A stretch of 9,032 nt of DNA from Bacteroidota bacterium (GTDB taxonomy: Bacteria > Bacteroidota > Bacteroidia > Flavobacteriales_D > Crocinitomicaceae). The notes beneath the pieces are model-generated. The model saw nothing but the letters and a program-made list of their open reading frames with translations. It was not told the DNA's origin and searched no databases. The position numbers were made by a program, and so were the translations under genes. Below are positions 1-6,124 of this stretch, piece by piece; position 1 is the first letter of the stretch; each line of letters starts with the position of its first letter. Where the stretch lies: the NCBI GenBank assembly GCA_018825925.1, contig JAHKAT010000388.1, forward strand, positions 1 through 9,032, read 5' to 3'.

Positions 1-609
1 ATTAAAAATCCGCTGACTCCCATGAAGCTAAGTTTGCAGCATTTTCAAAGAATTTACGATCCAGAAAATCCAGTTTCTAGAGAAAAACTAAATCAAACTA
101 TCGCATCTCTAGTGGAACAAATTGACGGCTTGACGCGCATTGCGAATGAATTTTCAAACTTTGCTAAAATGCCGAATCCAAATGAAGAGAAGATTAATTT
201 AGGTGCCTTGATTCAAGGGGTTGTGGATATATTTAGTAAATCAGAGATGATTCATATTTTCTTTGATCGTCCAAAGAATGATATTACTATGTTGGCTGAC
301 AAAGATATGCTCCTTAGAATTTTTAATAATTTAATAAAAAATGCGATTCAAGCTTCTAAAGCAGATGGACGTATTGAAATAGAATTGGGCGCGTCTAATG
401 GAATTGTCATCCAAGTTCGAGACTTTGGTTCAGGAATGTCTCAGGATACTTTAAATAGACTTTTTGTGCCTTATTTTACTACAAAATCAACAGGTACTGG
501 ATTGGGTTTAGCAATGGTCAAACAAATGGTAGAGTTGCACAAGGGTGAAATTTCTGTGGAATCTACACTAGGTGTTTCTACCACCTTTAAAATTGTGTTC
601 CCGCAATAA
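1..609 (+). CDS. Sensor histidine kinase, C-terminal catalytic part (5' end outside window)
   Basis: The reading frame is open from base 1 (I-K-N-P-L-T-P-M-K-L) to TAA at 607-609, giving 202 visible codons. The opening IKNPLTP is the tail of an H-box of the form HEIKNPLTP, so the phospho-accepting His should lie just left of the window. A dimerisation helix follows, then a complete HATPase_c domain: N-box NNLIKNAIQA (325-354), G1 box DFGSGM (421-438), F-box FVPYFTTK (from 463) and G2 box GTGLGLAM (493-516). HEIKNPLTP with this ATPase domain resembles NtrY-type membrane sensor kinases, which autophosphorylate and pass phosphate to a response regulator. The sensor and membrane segments cannot be seen and the ligand is unknown. 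No response regulator gene follows; the next gene is on the opposite strand. An internal ATG at 22 is not the true start, because the H-box homology extends upstream of it. The kinase identity is firm; the NtrY subtype is tentative. Confidence 0.93.
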   Translation: MKNPLTPMKLSLQHFQRIYDPENPVSREKLNQTIASLVEQIDGLTRIANEFSNFAKMPNPNEEKINLGALIQGVVDIFSKSEMIHIFFDRPKNDITMLADKDMLLRIFNNLIKNAIQASKADGRIEIELGASNGIVIQVRDFGSGMSQDTLNRLFVPYFTTKSTGTGLGLAMVKQMVELHKGEISVESTLGVSTTFKIVFPQ

Positions 610-755
610 GCTAAATTCCGGCCTACCTATTTATGCACTTTTTTACTGATGAGGACATCAATAGAATAGAAACGGCTACCTGTTTGAATAAAGTCCACAT
701 AACAATTTATTCTGTTCCTTTTTTGTTTGAAATAAACGAGTAGAGTGGGTAATTC

Positions 756-768
756 TCAGAATTTCTGA
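756..768. repeat. Perfect inverted repeat TCAGAA-T-TTCTGA
   Basis: Six-base arms at 756-761 and 763-768 surround a single central base. It lies in the gene-free stretch after the kinase gene. It has the size of a dimeric regulator half-site pair, but no promoter element is evident beside it. Confidence 0.35.
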
Positions 769-932
769 AAGCGTTTGGTGTGGGGTAGATGGGCAGTCAT
801 TTGAAGCAATTAAAATAGACGGTTTGTGGGTCTTTTAGCACTTTGAATCATTACTGCTTTAATAATCCATTTAAAGTTTATGCAGAGTGCTCTAGTTGCA
901 GAGATGGCAGTATAAAATTGTTTATAACCGAG

Positions 933-963
933 TTCCAAATTGGAAACTATAAAACCTGGTTTT
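933..963. repeat. Two adjacent perfect 6-1-6 inverted repeats
   Basis: TTCCAA-A-TTGGAA (933-945) and AAAACC-T-GGTTTT (951-963) are separated by 5 nt, so their centres are 18 nt apart. They lie downstream of both flanking genes, just beyond the minus-strand terminator. GGAAA (942-946) could also pair with TTTCC (961-965) to form an alternative hairpin. They could be remnants of a structured RNA end or protein-binding sites; the function is unknown. Confidence 0.35.
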
Positions 964-991
964 CCAAAAATTAATTGTTTTTTAAAGGCAT

Positions 992-1022
992 AAAAAAAAC
1001 GGTCGACATTTGCCGACCGTTT
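992..1022 (-). terminator. Rho-independent terminator of the T9SS cargo gene
   Basis: Two perfect 9-nt arms, AAACGGTCG (997-1005) and CGACCGTTT (1014-1022), flank an 8-nt loop. On the minus strand the stem is followed by eight Ts (the A-run at 992-999; the stem's AAA overlaps it). It begins about 22 nt beyond the stop codon of the secreted-protein gene, as expected for its terminator. On the plus strand only TTTCTC follows the stem, so it should act mainly in the minus direction. Confidence 0.88.
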
Positions 1023-1043
1023 CTCAAAATCTATTGCTAGATA

Positions 1044-2927
1044 TTATTTTTTGATCAATTTTCTTGTAACTGTAGAACCAGCAGAAGTAACGTTTACAAA
1101 GTAAACACCACTGTTGAATTCTTTAGCGTTAATCTCCATTGAATGAGTTCCAACTGCTTGGTTAGCTACGAAGTTTGTGAAAACAACTTTACCAGTTACA
1201 TCAGTTACAGAAACTGTAACATCAGAAGCTGAATTCAAGCTGTAATTAACTGTAGAAACATTTGTTGTTGGGTTAGGGAAGATGTTAGAAATGGCAACAC
1301 CATTATTATCATCACCTAAACCTAATTTAGAATCAAAGTTCATACGAATTAAAGGAACACTTGGTTGGTTGTAATAAATACCACCATCTAAGATGTAACT
1401 TCCAGTGCTAACACGTTGACATGTTGCAACTCGAACTCCACCACTTGTGTTTTCAAAACCAACATAGTAAGTTTTACCAGCTTCCAAAACTGTTGGTGTT
1501 TGGAATTTAGCACTTCTGATTGAACCTGTCATTGCTGCAGTAACATACTCTTCAGTTGTTTGAGTTTTGTAACCAAGTGCGATAGCATCTGCTAAAGTTG
1601 CAGCAGTACCGTCAAATTCATATAATTTAACCAAGTACTCAGAACCAACGGTACTTCCACTGTTCAATTGATAATCTACACCATAGATAGTTTGTGTTCC
1701 AAATGCATCAAACAATATACCTAAAGTGTATGGATCACCACCATTGTTTAAACGACCAGCAACAACTCCGTTATCTCTAGAGTAAGTATTGGTAGTAACA
1801 TTAAAGTTAATTGGCGCAATAACATTATCAGTTGGGATTTCATCTGTTTCTGTTTGAGAAACTACTCTTGTAAAAGTATAAGCACCTACAGTTGCTGGAG
1901 GAGTAAAAGTAGAAGTCACCAAACTATCTGTTGCACCTGGAGCTAAAGAAGGTACTGCAGCACTTGTAACTGATGCAGTTCCTGGTGTAACGTTAACTGT
2001 GTATTGAACATTCGTTAAAGCACCCAAACCATTGTTCTTAACAGCAGCAGAAAACTCTAATGGAGCCAATTGAGCTGTAGGAACATTGTAGTAACTTAAA
2101 CCAGCTGATTCATAAACAGTATTAGTAACTGTTAAATCACTTGTTGGAATTGTATACACTTTGAAATCATCAATCAACCAGTAATAATGAGAGTTGTATT
2201 GACCATTTCCATCAGCATTTTGTGCATCCCAAGTCAATCGGATTTTACTAGTTGCTGTTAATGAAGGAGCGATTGCTGAAATGTTAATGTTCACTTTCAA
2301 AGGTGTTGCAACACTTTCAGTATTTTCGTTTCTTGACTTACCAGCAAAACTTAATTTTTGCACAGCTGACCAAGTTGCTCCATTATCTGCTGAAAATTGA
2401 ATACCGTATGGTCTTTCAGCAAAATTACAACAGTACATTGTTTGAGTAAGAAACTCAACACCAATTTGTCCTGAACCTGCTGACAAATCCATAGTTGGAG
2501 TTGTAATAGTTCCAAACAAAGCTGTAGTTGAGAAACCTCCTGGCTCAGTTGCCGCAGTAACTGGTCCGTAAGAATCCCAAGTTAAATAACGACCGTTCAT
2601 GTTTTGAGTATACGTCGCTCCACCAGCTGCATTAAAAGGGTGAACTGTAGATTCAGTTGTCCAGAATGCACCGTTTGCACCAGCAGTTACCCAAGTACCT
2701 TTGTTTGTAGATAAGTCGCCCATTCCTGAAAAGTCATCTTCCCAAAGAATAGTCAATGCTTTTCCTTGAATGTCACCTTTTGGTGCTTTTGACATGTCTT
2801 CTGTGAAAACAGGTAAATCCTCAATTGAAGATTTTTTTTGGCCAAATTGAAAATCCTTGGCATTGGATTGAGCAAATGCGCTCGCTAACATTGCCACCAT
2901 GGCAGATGATAAGTAAAACTTTTTCAT
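1044..2927 (-). CDS. Secreted protein with T9SS type A C-terminal sorting domain
   Basis: This 627-residue exported protein has a Sec signal peptide (MKKFYLSSAMVAMLASAFA, likely cut after A19 or A23). Residues about 62-258 run from WEDDFSG to YYWLIDDFKVY and look like a jelly-roll, MAM or choice-of-anchor-J type beta domain. A CARDB/Ig-like stretch follows (about 265-380, beginning DLTVTNTVYES). A further beta-rich segment (about 383-535) begins YSRDNGVVAGRLNNGG. Residues about 545-627 form a T9SS type A sorting domain, with the FPNPTT start (550-555), DVTGKVV (576-582), SGVYFV (606-611) and basic end KLIKK. Such domains route the protein through the outer membrane by the PorU/V/T9SS machinery, after which it is anchored or released. 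No peptidase or glycosidase active site is recognisable, so an adhesin or matrix role is only a guess. The ATG at 2925-2927 is supported by the signal peptide directly after it. The gene has its own promoter and terminator and is probably monocistronic. Confidence 0.93.
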   Translation of the reverse strand: MKKFYLSSAMVAMLASAFAQSNAKDFQFGQKKSSIEDLPVFTEDMSKAPKGDIQGKALTILWEDDFSGMGDLSTNKGTWVTAGANGAFWTTESTVHPFNAAGGATYTQNMNGRYLTWDSYGPVTAATEPGGFSTTALFGTITTPTMDLSAGSGQIGVEFLTQTMYCCNFAERPYGIQFSADNGATWSAVQKLSFAGKSRNENTESVATPLKVNINISAIAPSLTATSKIRLTWDAQNADGNGQYNSHYYWLIDDFKVYTIPTSDLTVTNTVYESAGLSYYNVPTAQLAPLEFSAAVKNNGLGALTNVQYTVNVTPGTASVTSAAVPSLAPGATDSLVTSTFTPPATVGAYTFTRVVSQTETDEIPTDNVIAPINFNVTTNTYSRDNGVVAGRLNNGGDPYTLGILFDAFGTQTIYGVDYQLNSGSTVGSEYLVKLYEFDGTAATLADAIALGYKTQTTEEYVTAAMTGSIRSAKFQTPTVLEAGKTYYVGFENTSGGVRVATCQRVSTGSYILDGGIYYNQPSVPLIRMNFDSKLGLGDDNNGVAISNIFPNPTTNVSTVNYSLNSASDVTVSVTDVTGKVVFTNFVANQAVGTHSMEINAKEFNSGVYFVNVTSAGSTVTRKLIKK

Positions 2928-2949
2928 AATTTCTTTTAAAGTTGATTTA

Positions 2950-2980
2950 CAAAAATAAACGATTTAATATTAAATAGCAA
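2950..2980 (-). promoter_or_regulatory. Bacteroidota-type promoter of the T9SS cargo gene
   Basis: Read on the minus strand, TATTTTTG (2957-2950) matches the Bacteroidota -7 consensus TAnnTTTG. A TTG (2980-2978) lies 20 nt upstream, fitting the -33 element. The -7 box ends 22 nt before the ATG, implying a short leader. No Shine-Dalgarno is present; the leader before the ATG is A-rich, which is usual in this phylum. A perfect 14-bp palindrome fills part of the spacer (2962-2975). Confidence 0.6.
2962..2975. repeat. 14-bp perfect palindrome in promoter spacer
   Basis: ATTTAATATTAAAT is identical to its own reverse complement and sits between the predicted -33 and -7 elements of the T9SS cargo promoter. 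That is where a dimeric repressor would block RNA polymerase. The sequence is entirely A/T, so a chance palindrome is quite possible in this AT-rich gap. Confidence 0.35.
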
Positions 2981-2990
2981 TAAGCTTTTG

Positions 2991-3773
2991 TTAATTTAAA
3001 GCAATACTGTCATTTAAAAAGGGAAGTTTTGATCGCAGGTCCTCCAATTCTGAGTGACTTAAACAAAATGTAGTGCAATTTTCTATATCCAAGGCAACAG
3101 TATCTTTTTCTCCATTTGCATCAATTAACCTCGAATTACCGGAATAATGCAACTCATTTCCGTCAATTCCAATTCTATTAACCCCTAAAACATAACTTTG
3201 ATTTTCTATCGCACGAGCTTGCAATAAAACTTCCCAATGTGAAATTCGCTTAGCTGGCCAATTGGCAGTGTATATGATGAGGTCGTATTGAGAATCACCA
3301 TTTTTTGGGTAATTCCTTGCAATTTCTGGAAAACGGAGGTCGTAACAAATTTGCAACTTAATCTTCCAGCCTTTATAGGTCACAATTGTCGCTTCAGAAC
3401 CGGGAGTGAAAGATTTGTTTTCTCCCGACATACTGAAAAGTTTGATTTTATCGTAGTGGGTAATTTCGCCATCGGGAAAGACAAATACGCCACGATTAAA
3501 AAACTTGGAGTTTTCTTTAATCATTAGTGTGGTGTAAATAGCGACCTTCTTTTGCTTGGCTTTTGAGACCAACCATTGAATGGATTCGGAGTTTTTAAAC
3601 TCTTCTGCCAATTCTTTGGACCTCATGGAGAAACCTGTGTTGAACATTTCGGGCAGTACAACAAGATCTGTTGAGTGAATTTTATCGAAAATCACATCGA
3701 ATCGATTTAAGTTTTCTTGTTTATTCTCCCAAACTAAGTCGCACTGTACGCTTGTAATTTTTAAATCTTGCAT
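2991..3773 (-). CDS. Carbon-nitrogen hydrolase, omega-amidase type (YafV/NIT2-like)
   Basis: This 260-residue cytoplasmic protein covers the usual length of a single nitrilase-superfamily domain. The Glu-Lys-Cys triad is visible: E42 in LPEMFNTGF, K109 in YDKIKLF and C143 in LQICYDLRFPE. The second conserved Glu is probably E118 (SGEN). The ICYDLRFPE nucleophile elbow and the LPEMFNTGFSM segment are typical of YafV/NIT2 proteins. These hydrolyse omega-amides of alpha-keto acids, for example alpha-ketoglutaramate to alpha-ketoglutarate and ammonia. The start ATG (3771-3773) lies inside the end of the upstream aminotransferase gene, a 13-nt overlap that suggests translational coupling. The pairing supports the omega-amidase assignment, because a glutamine-using aminotransferase would produce its substrate. 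No signal peptide is seen. No terminator is visible before the next minus-strand promoter. Other nitrilase-branch amidases remain possible; the superfamily assignment is certain. Confidence 0.93.
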   Translation of the reverse strand: MQDLKITSVQCDLVWENKQENLNRFDVIFDKIHSTDLVVLPEMFNTGFSMRSKELAEEFKNSESIQWLVSKAKQKKVAIYTTLMIKENSKFFNRGVFVFPDGEITHYDKIKLFSMSGENKSFTPGSEATIVTYKGWKIKLQICYDLRFPEIARNYPKNGDSQYDLIIYTANWPAKRISHWEVLLQARAIENQSYVLGVNRIGIDGNELHYSGNSRLIDANGEKDTVALDIENCTTFCLSHSELEDLRSKLPFLNDSIALN

Positions 3774-4888
3774 AATATTTCTGCGCTTTTTAATAGGGTC
3801 TCATCGTCTTTTGCAAAACAAAATCGGATGACTTTCCTGTCTACTTGTTCTTTAAAAAACACAGAGGTGGGTATGGTTGCAACTCCATGTTCTATGATTA
3901 ATCGTTTTGTGAATTCTGTATCCAATTCATCGGAGATATCCGCATAACTAGCCAATTGAAAAAAGGATCCTTCACAAGGCAGCAATTTAAACTTGCTCTT
4001 TGAAAGTGCGGTTTGAAATAAATCTCGTTTGGCTTGGTATAGTTTTTTAATTTCTTGATAATTGGCGGTTGGGGCATAGTTTGCTATGGCTTCCTGACCA
4101 ATCGAATTGACACAAAACACTTGAAATTGATGTATCTTTTTGATCTCCTTAATCAAATGCTCAGCCCCTACGATGTAACCGATTTTCCAACCGGTAATAT
4201 GAAAGGTTTTGCCAAAGGATGAAACACAAACCATGCGCTGACTTAAATTACTTCTGGTTTTTATCGAACAAAATGATTTTTCGAAATAAATGTATTCATA
4301 TACTTCGTCGGCAATTACAAGTAGTTCTGGAAATTTATCGCAGATTTTCTCAAGTTGCTCAAAATCATCGTTGCTCCAAAGTGTTCCTGCCGGATTATGA
4401 GGATTATTGATAATAATGGCCTTTGTTTTTTTATTTACGGCTTGTTCAATTTTTTTCCAATCAACCTTATAGTCTTGATTTAGTGAAACATGAATTGGAA
4501 TTCCTCCCGACAAACGCACACTTGGGTCGTAACAATCATAGGCAGGATCCAAAATGATTACTTCATCATTGATGTGAACGAAGGCTTGAATTGCCGAAAA
4601 CAAGGCTTGTGTTGCTCCTGCAGTGACAATGATTTGCTTGTCTGGATCAAAGTAAAAATTGTAGTGCTCAAGACTTATATCGGATATAACCTTTAGCAAT
4701 TTGCCGTTTCCGGCCATAGGGGCATATTGATGCACTAAGCTGGAATTAGGTTGAACCAGTAAACCATTGAGAACTGGGTCGATAGGGAAGTTTGGAAAAC
4801 CTTGGGCTAAATTGATGGCGCCATATTCATTGGCCATTTGTGACATCACCGTAAAAATGGTTGTTCCTACATCTGGAAGTTTGGACAT
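3761..4888 (-). CDS. Class I/II PLP aminotransferase, methionine/glutamine type (YbdL/KAT-like)
   Basis: This 375-residue fold-type I aminotransferase is of near-normal family length. Conserved parts are the N-terminal substrate loop INLAQGFPNFP (25-35), GATQAL (91-96), NNPHNPAGT (161-169; N165 contacts PLP), IADEVYEY (192-199; D194 pairs with the pyridine nitrogen, Y197 with the PLP oxygen), SSFGKTF with Schiff-base K227, GWKIGY (233-238) and the carboxylate-binding arginine R355 in VIRFCFAK. The NLAQGFPNF opening and SSFGKTFHITGWK are characteristic of the YbdL and kynurenine/glutamine transaminase group, which act on methionine, aromatic amino acids and glutamine. It is the first gene of an operon with an omega-amidase-type hydrolase, whose ATG overlaps its last codons by 13 nt. 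Known enzyme pairs of this kind act in the glutamine transaminase/omega-amidase route, including the last step of methionine salvage. The ATG at 4886-4888 is the natural start; no clear promoter could be picked out upstream. Exact substrate preference is inferred. Confidence 0.93.
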   Translation of the reverse strand: MSKLPDVGTTIFTVMSQMANEYGAINLAQGFPNFPIDPVLNGLLVQPNSSLVHQYAPMAGNGKLLKVISDISLEHYNFYFDPDKQIIVTAGATQALFSAIQAFVHINDEVIILDPAYDCYDPSVRLSGGIPIHVSLNQDYKVDWKKIEQAVNKKTKAIIINNPHNPAGTLWSNDDFEQLEKICDKFPELLVIADEVYEYIYFEKSFCSIKTRSNLSQRMVCVSSFGKTFHITGWKIGYIVGAEHLIKEIKKIHQFQVFCVNSIGQEAIANYAPTANYQEIKKLYQAKRDLFQTALSKSKFKLLPCEGSFFQLASYADISDELDTEFTKRLIIEHGVATIPTSVFFKEQVDRKVIRFCFAKDDETLLKSAEILCKI

Positions 4889-4959
4889 TGTATCTAAAAT
4901 TAATAAGGTGAATTTAGGCTAATTTGATTATTTGAGTACATTTTTGAGCTTTAAATATT

Positions 4960-4967
4960 TAATTTTG
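4960..4967 (+). promoter_or_regulatory. Possible -7 promoter element before the lipoprotein gene
   Basis: TAATTTTG matches the Bacteroidota -7 consensus TAnnTTTG exactly. The fit is otherwise poor. The nearest TTTG elements lie 13 nt (4943-4946) or 25 nt (4931-4934) upstream, rather than about 19-20. The box also ends only 4 nt before the lipoprotein ATG, which would place transcription start at or inside the start codon. It is listed as a weak candidate only. Confidence 0.25.
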
Positions 4968-4971
4968 ATTT

Positions 4972-5256
4972 ATGATAGTGAAAGGTAAATTCTTGGCATT
5001 GGGATTGAGTGTAAGCATGTTGTTCTTGCTTTTTTCATGCAACCAAGCTCCTGAAAAGTTCTGTGAATGTTTAGAAGCTAGTGAATTAGTAAATATTAAT
5101 TCAAACAAAGTCCTTTCGGGGAATCTTGATGAAAATTCGAAAAGAAATTTAATTGAGGCTAGAAAAAGTCAAAAGACCAAGTGTAAAGACTTTCAAGAAA
5201 CCAAAGGAGAAAAAATGCGAGAATGGAAAAAAGCTTGTGCAGCAAACAAAAAATAA
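4972..5256 (+). CDS. Small cysteine-containing lipoprotein of unknown function
   Basis: This 94-residue protein has a type II signal peptide: basic K4/K6, a hydrophobic stretch, then lipobox LFSC with lipidated C23. The mature part is about 72 residues, highly charged and lysine-rich. It carries four further cysteines: C31 and C33 in FCECLE, C71 in KCKDF and C89 in KKACA. In the periplasm these could form two disulfides or bind a metal; the pattern is seen, the role is a guess. I recognise no named family. The ATG at 4972 is preferred because the next in-frame ATG (5017) would leave only six residues before the lipobox cysteine. The gene is divergent from the aminotransferase, with an 83-bp shared upstream region. 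It is convergent with the ABC ATPase, only 2 nt between stop codons, so neither gene has room for its own terminator between them. Confidence 0.82.
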   Translation: MIVKGKFLALGLSVSMLFLLFSCNQAPEKFCECLEASELVNINSNKVLSGNLDENSKRNLIEARKSQKTKCKDFQETKGEKMREWKKACAANKK

Positions 5257-5258
5257 AA

Positions 5259-5972
5259 CTATTCTGCTGAAAATGGCTCGAATGGATTAAAGCGATCTAT
5301 CGTGTGTATTTCGCGCATCACGGCATTTTCAACTCGTATAACTCTTCCAGGATATTTTTCTACCAAGGCCATGTCGTGAGTTGCCATTAATATGGCAGAC
5401 TTTTCTTCTTGGGCCACGGCAATTAACAATCGCATAATTTCTTCGGATGTTTCTGGGTCTAAATTTCCCGTAGGTTCATCTGCTAAAATAAGTTTTGGTC
5501 GATTGACCAAGGCACGCGCAATGGATAATCGCTGTTGTTCACCTCCAGATAGGGCATAAGGTTTGTTCTTGCCTTTATTTTCTAGTCCAACCAAATGTAA
5601 AATTTCTTCCGAACGCTTAATCATCGATTTTTTTTCTTTCCAACCCGTAGCACGCATCACGAAAAATAAATTTTCTTCTACAGTTCTGTCTGTAAGCAAT
5701 TGAAAATCCTGAAAAATAATACCCAACTGTCTTCTGAGATGTGGAATATCGGAGCGCTTTAATTTTGTCAAATCATAGCCTGCAACTTCTCCTGTTCCTT
5801 CGCCCAATGTCAACTCCCCATATACACATTTCAGTAAGCTACTCTTACCAGAGCCCGTTTTCCCGATGAGGTAAACAAATTCATCGTGCCCTAATTCAAA
5901 ATCAATATCCTTCAAAACCAGTTCTTTTTGCTGAAATATTTTACCGTTTTTAATCTGAATTATATTTGACAC
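5259..5972 (-). CDS. ftsE: FtsE-like ABC transporter ATP-binding protein
   Basis: This 237-residue ABC ATPase has all motifs in order: Walker A GKTGSGKS (37-44), Q-loop Q88 in IIFQDFQLL, signature LSGGEQQR (141-148), Walker B LILADEPTG with catalytic E166, D-loop NLD (170-172) and switch H199 in ATHD. IIFQDFQLL, LSGGEQQRLSIARAL and the overall size fit FtsE or the related LolD/MacB subfamily. YLIGKTGSGKSSLLK at the Walker A is the form usual in Bacteroidota FtsE proteins. FtsE normally pairs with membrane protein FtsX at the divisome to activate peptidoglycan hydrolases. No ftsX or other permease is in the window. The start is GTG (5972-5970): the protein begins there as related proteins do, and the frame upstream holds no ATG before the stop at about 6003. 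A tail of about 10 residues (FNPFEPFSAE) extends past the usual end. FtsE is the best call; a LolD-type ATPase is the alternative. Confidence 0.88.
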   Translation of the reverse strand: MSNIIQIKNGKIFQQKELVLKDIDFELGHDEFVYLIGKTGSGKSSLLKCVYGELTLGEGTGEVAGYDLTKLKRSDIPHLRRQLGIIFQDFQLLTDRTVEENLFFVMRATGWKEKKSMIKRSEEILHLVGLENKGKNKPYALSGGEQQRLSIARALVNRPKLILADEPTGNLDPETSEEIMRLLIAVAQEEKSAILMATHDMALVEKYPGRVIRVENAVMREIHTIDRFNPFEPFSAE

Positions 5973-6124
5973 GTTGCTTTTTTTTATAAAAATCTTGTTT
6001 TTTTAAAGGCCTTGGACAAGACCCATAGAAATAATCTTAACAGATTTTCGTTTAAAACTTTTGGAATCAGCTCTCAAGTAAGCCGTCAAGTCATGTAATT
6101 TTATTCGATTAAAACCAGCTCGAA

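Larger units (their letters stand above)
610..991. other. Gene-free intergenic stretch with small inverted repeats
   Basis: This stretch separates the kinase stop from the terminator of the opposite-strand secreted-protein gene. I find no convincing gene in it. It contains three perfect 6-1-6 inverted repeats, at 756-768, 933-945 and 951-963, the last two only 5 nt apart. A short plus-strand frame at 633-743 (36 codons, starting MHFFTDEDIN) faintly resembles the start of TPM-domain proteins but is too short to call a gene. No clear intrinsic terminator for the kinase is visible: the T-runs near 639-644 and 718-724 lack a preceding GC-rich stem. Confidence 0.5.

Noticed and set aside
22..24. 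ATG at 22 as the start of the kinase gene
   Set aside because: The frame remains open to base 1 and encodes IKNPLTP of the H-box, so the gene begins outside the window.
3288..3527. Plus-strand open frame of 79 codons inside the amidase gene
   Set aside because: It lies wholly within the opposite-strand amidase, overlaps its Lys and Cys active-site codons, and has no recognisable domain.
4219..4696. Two short plus-strand open frames (4219-4410 and 4490-4696) inside the aminotransferase gene
   Set aside because: Both are antisense to strongly conserved PLP-binding motifs and their translations show no protein-like pattern.
5978..6004. Two T-runs (5978-5985 and 5998-6004) upstream of the ATPase gene
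   Set aside because: They lie between divergent genes and no stable GC-rich stem precedes either run, so a terminator is not supported.
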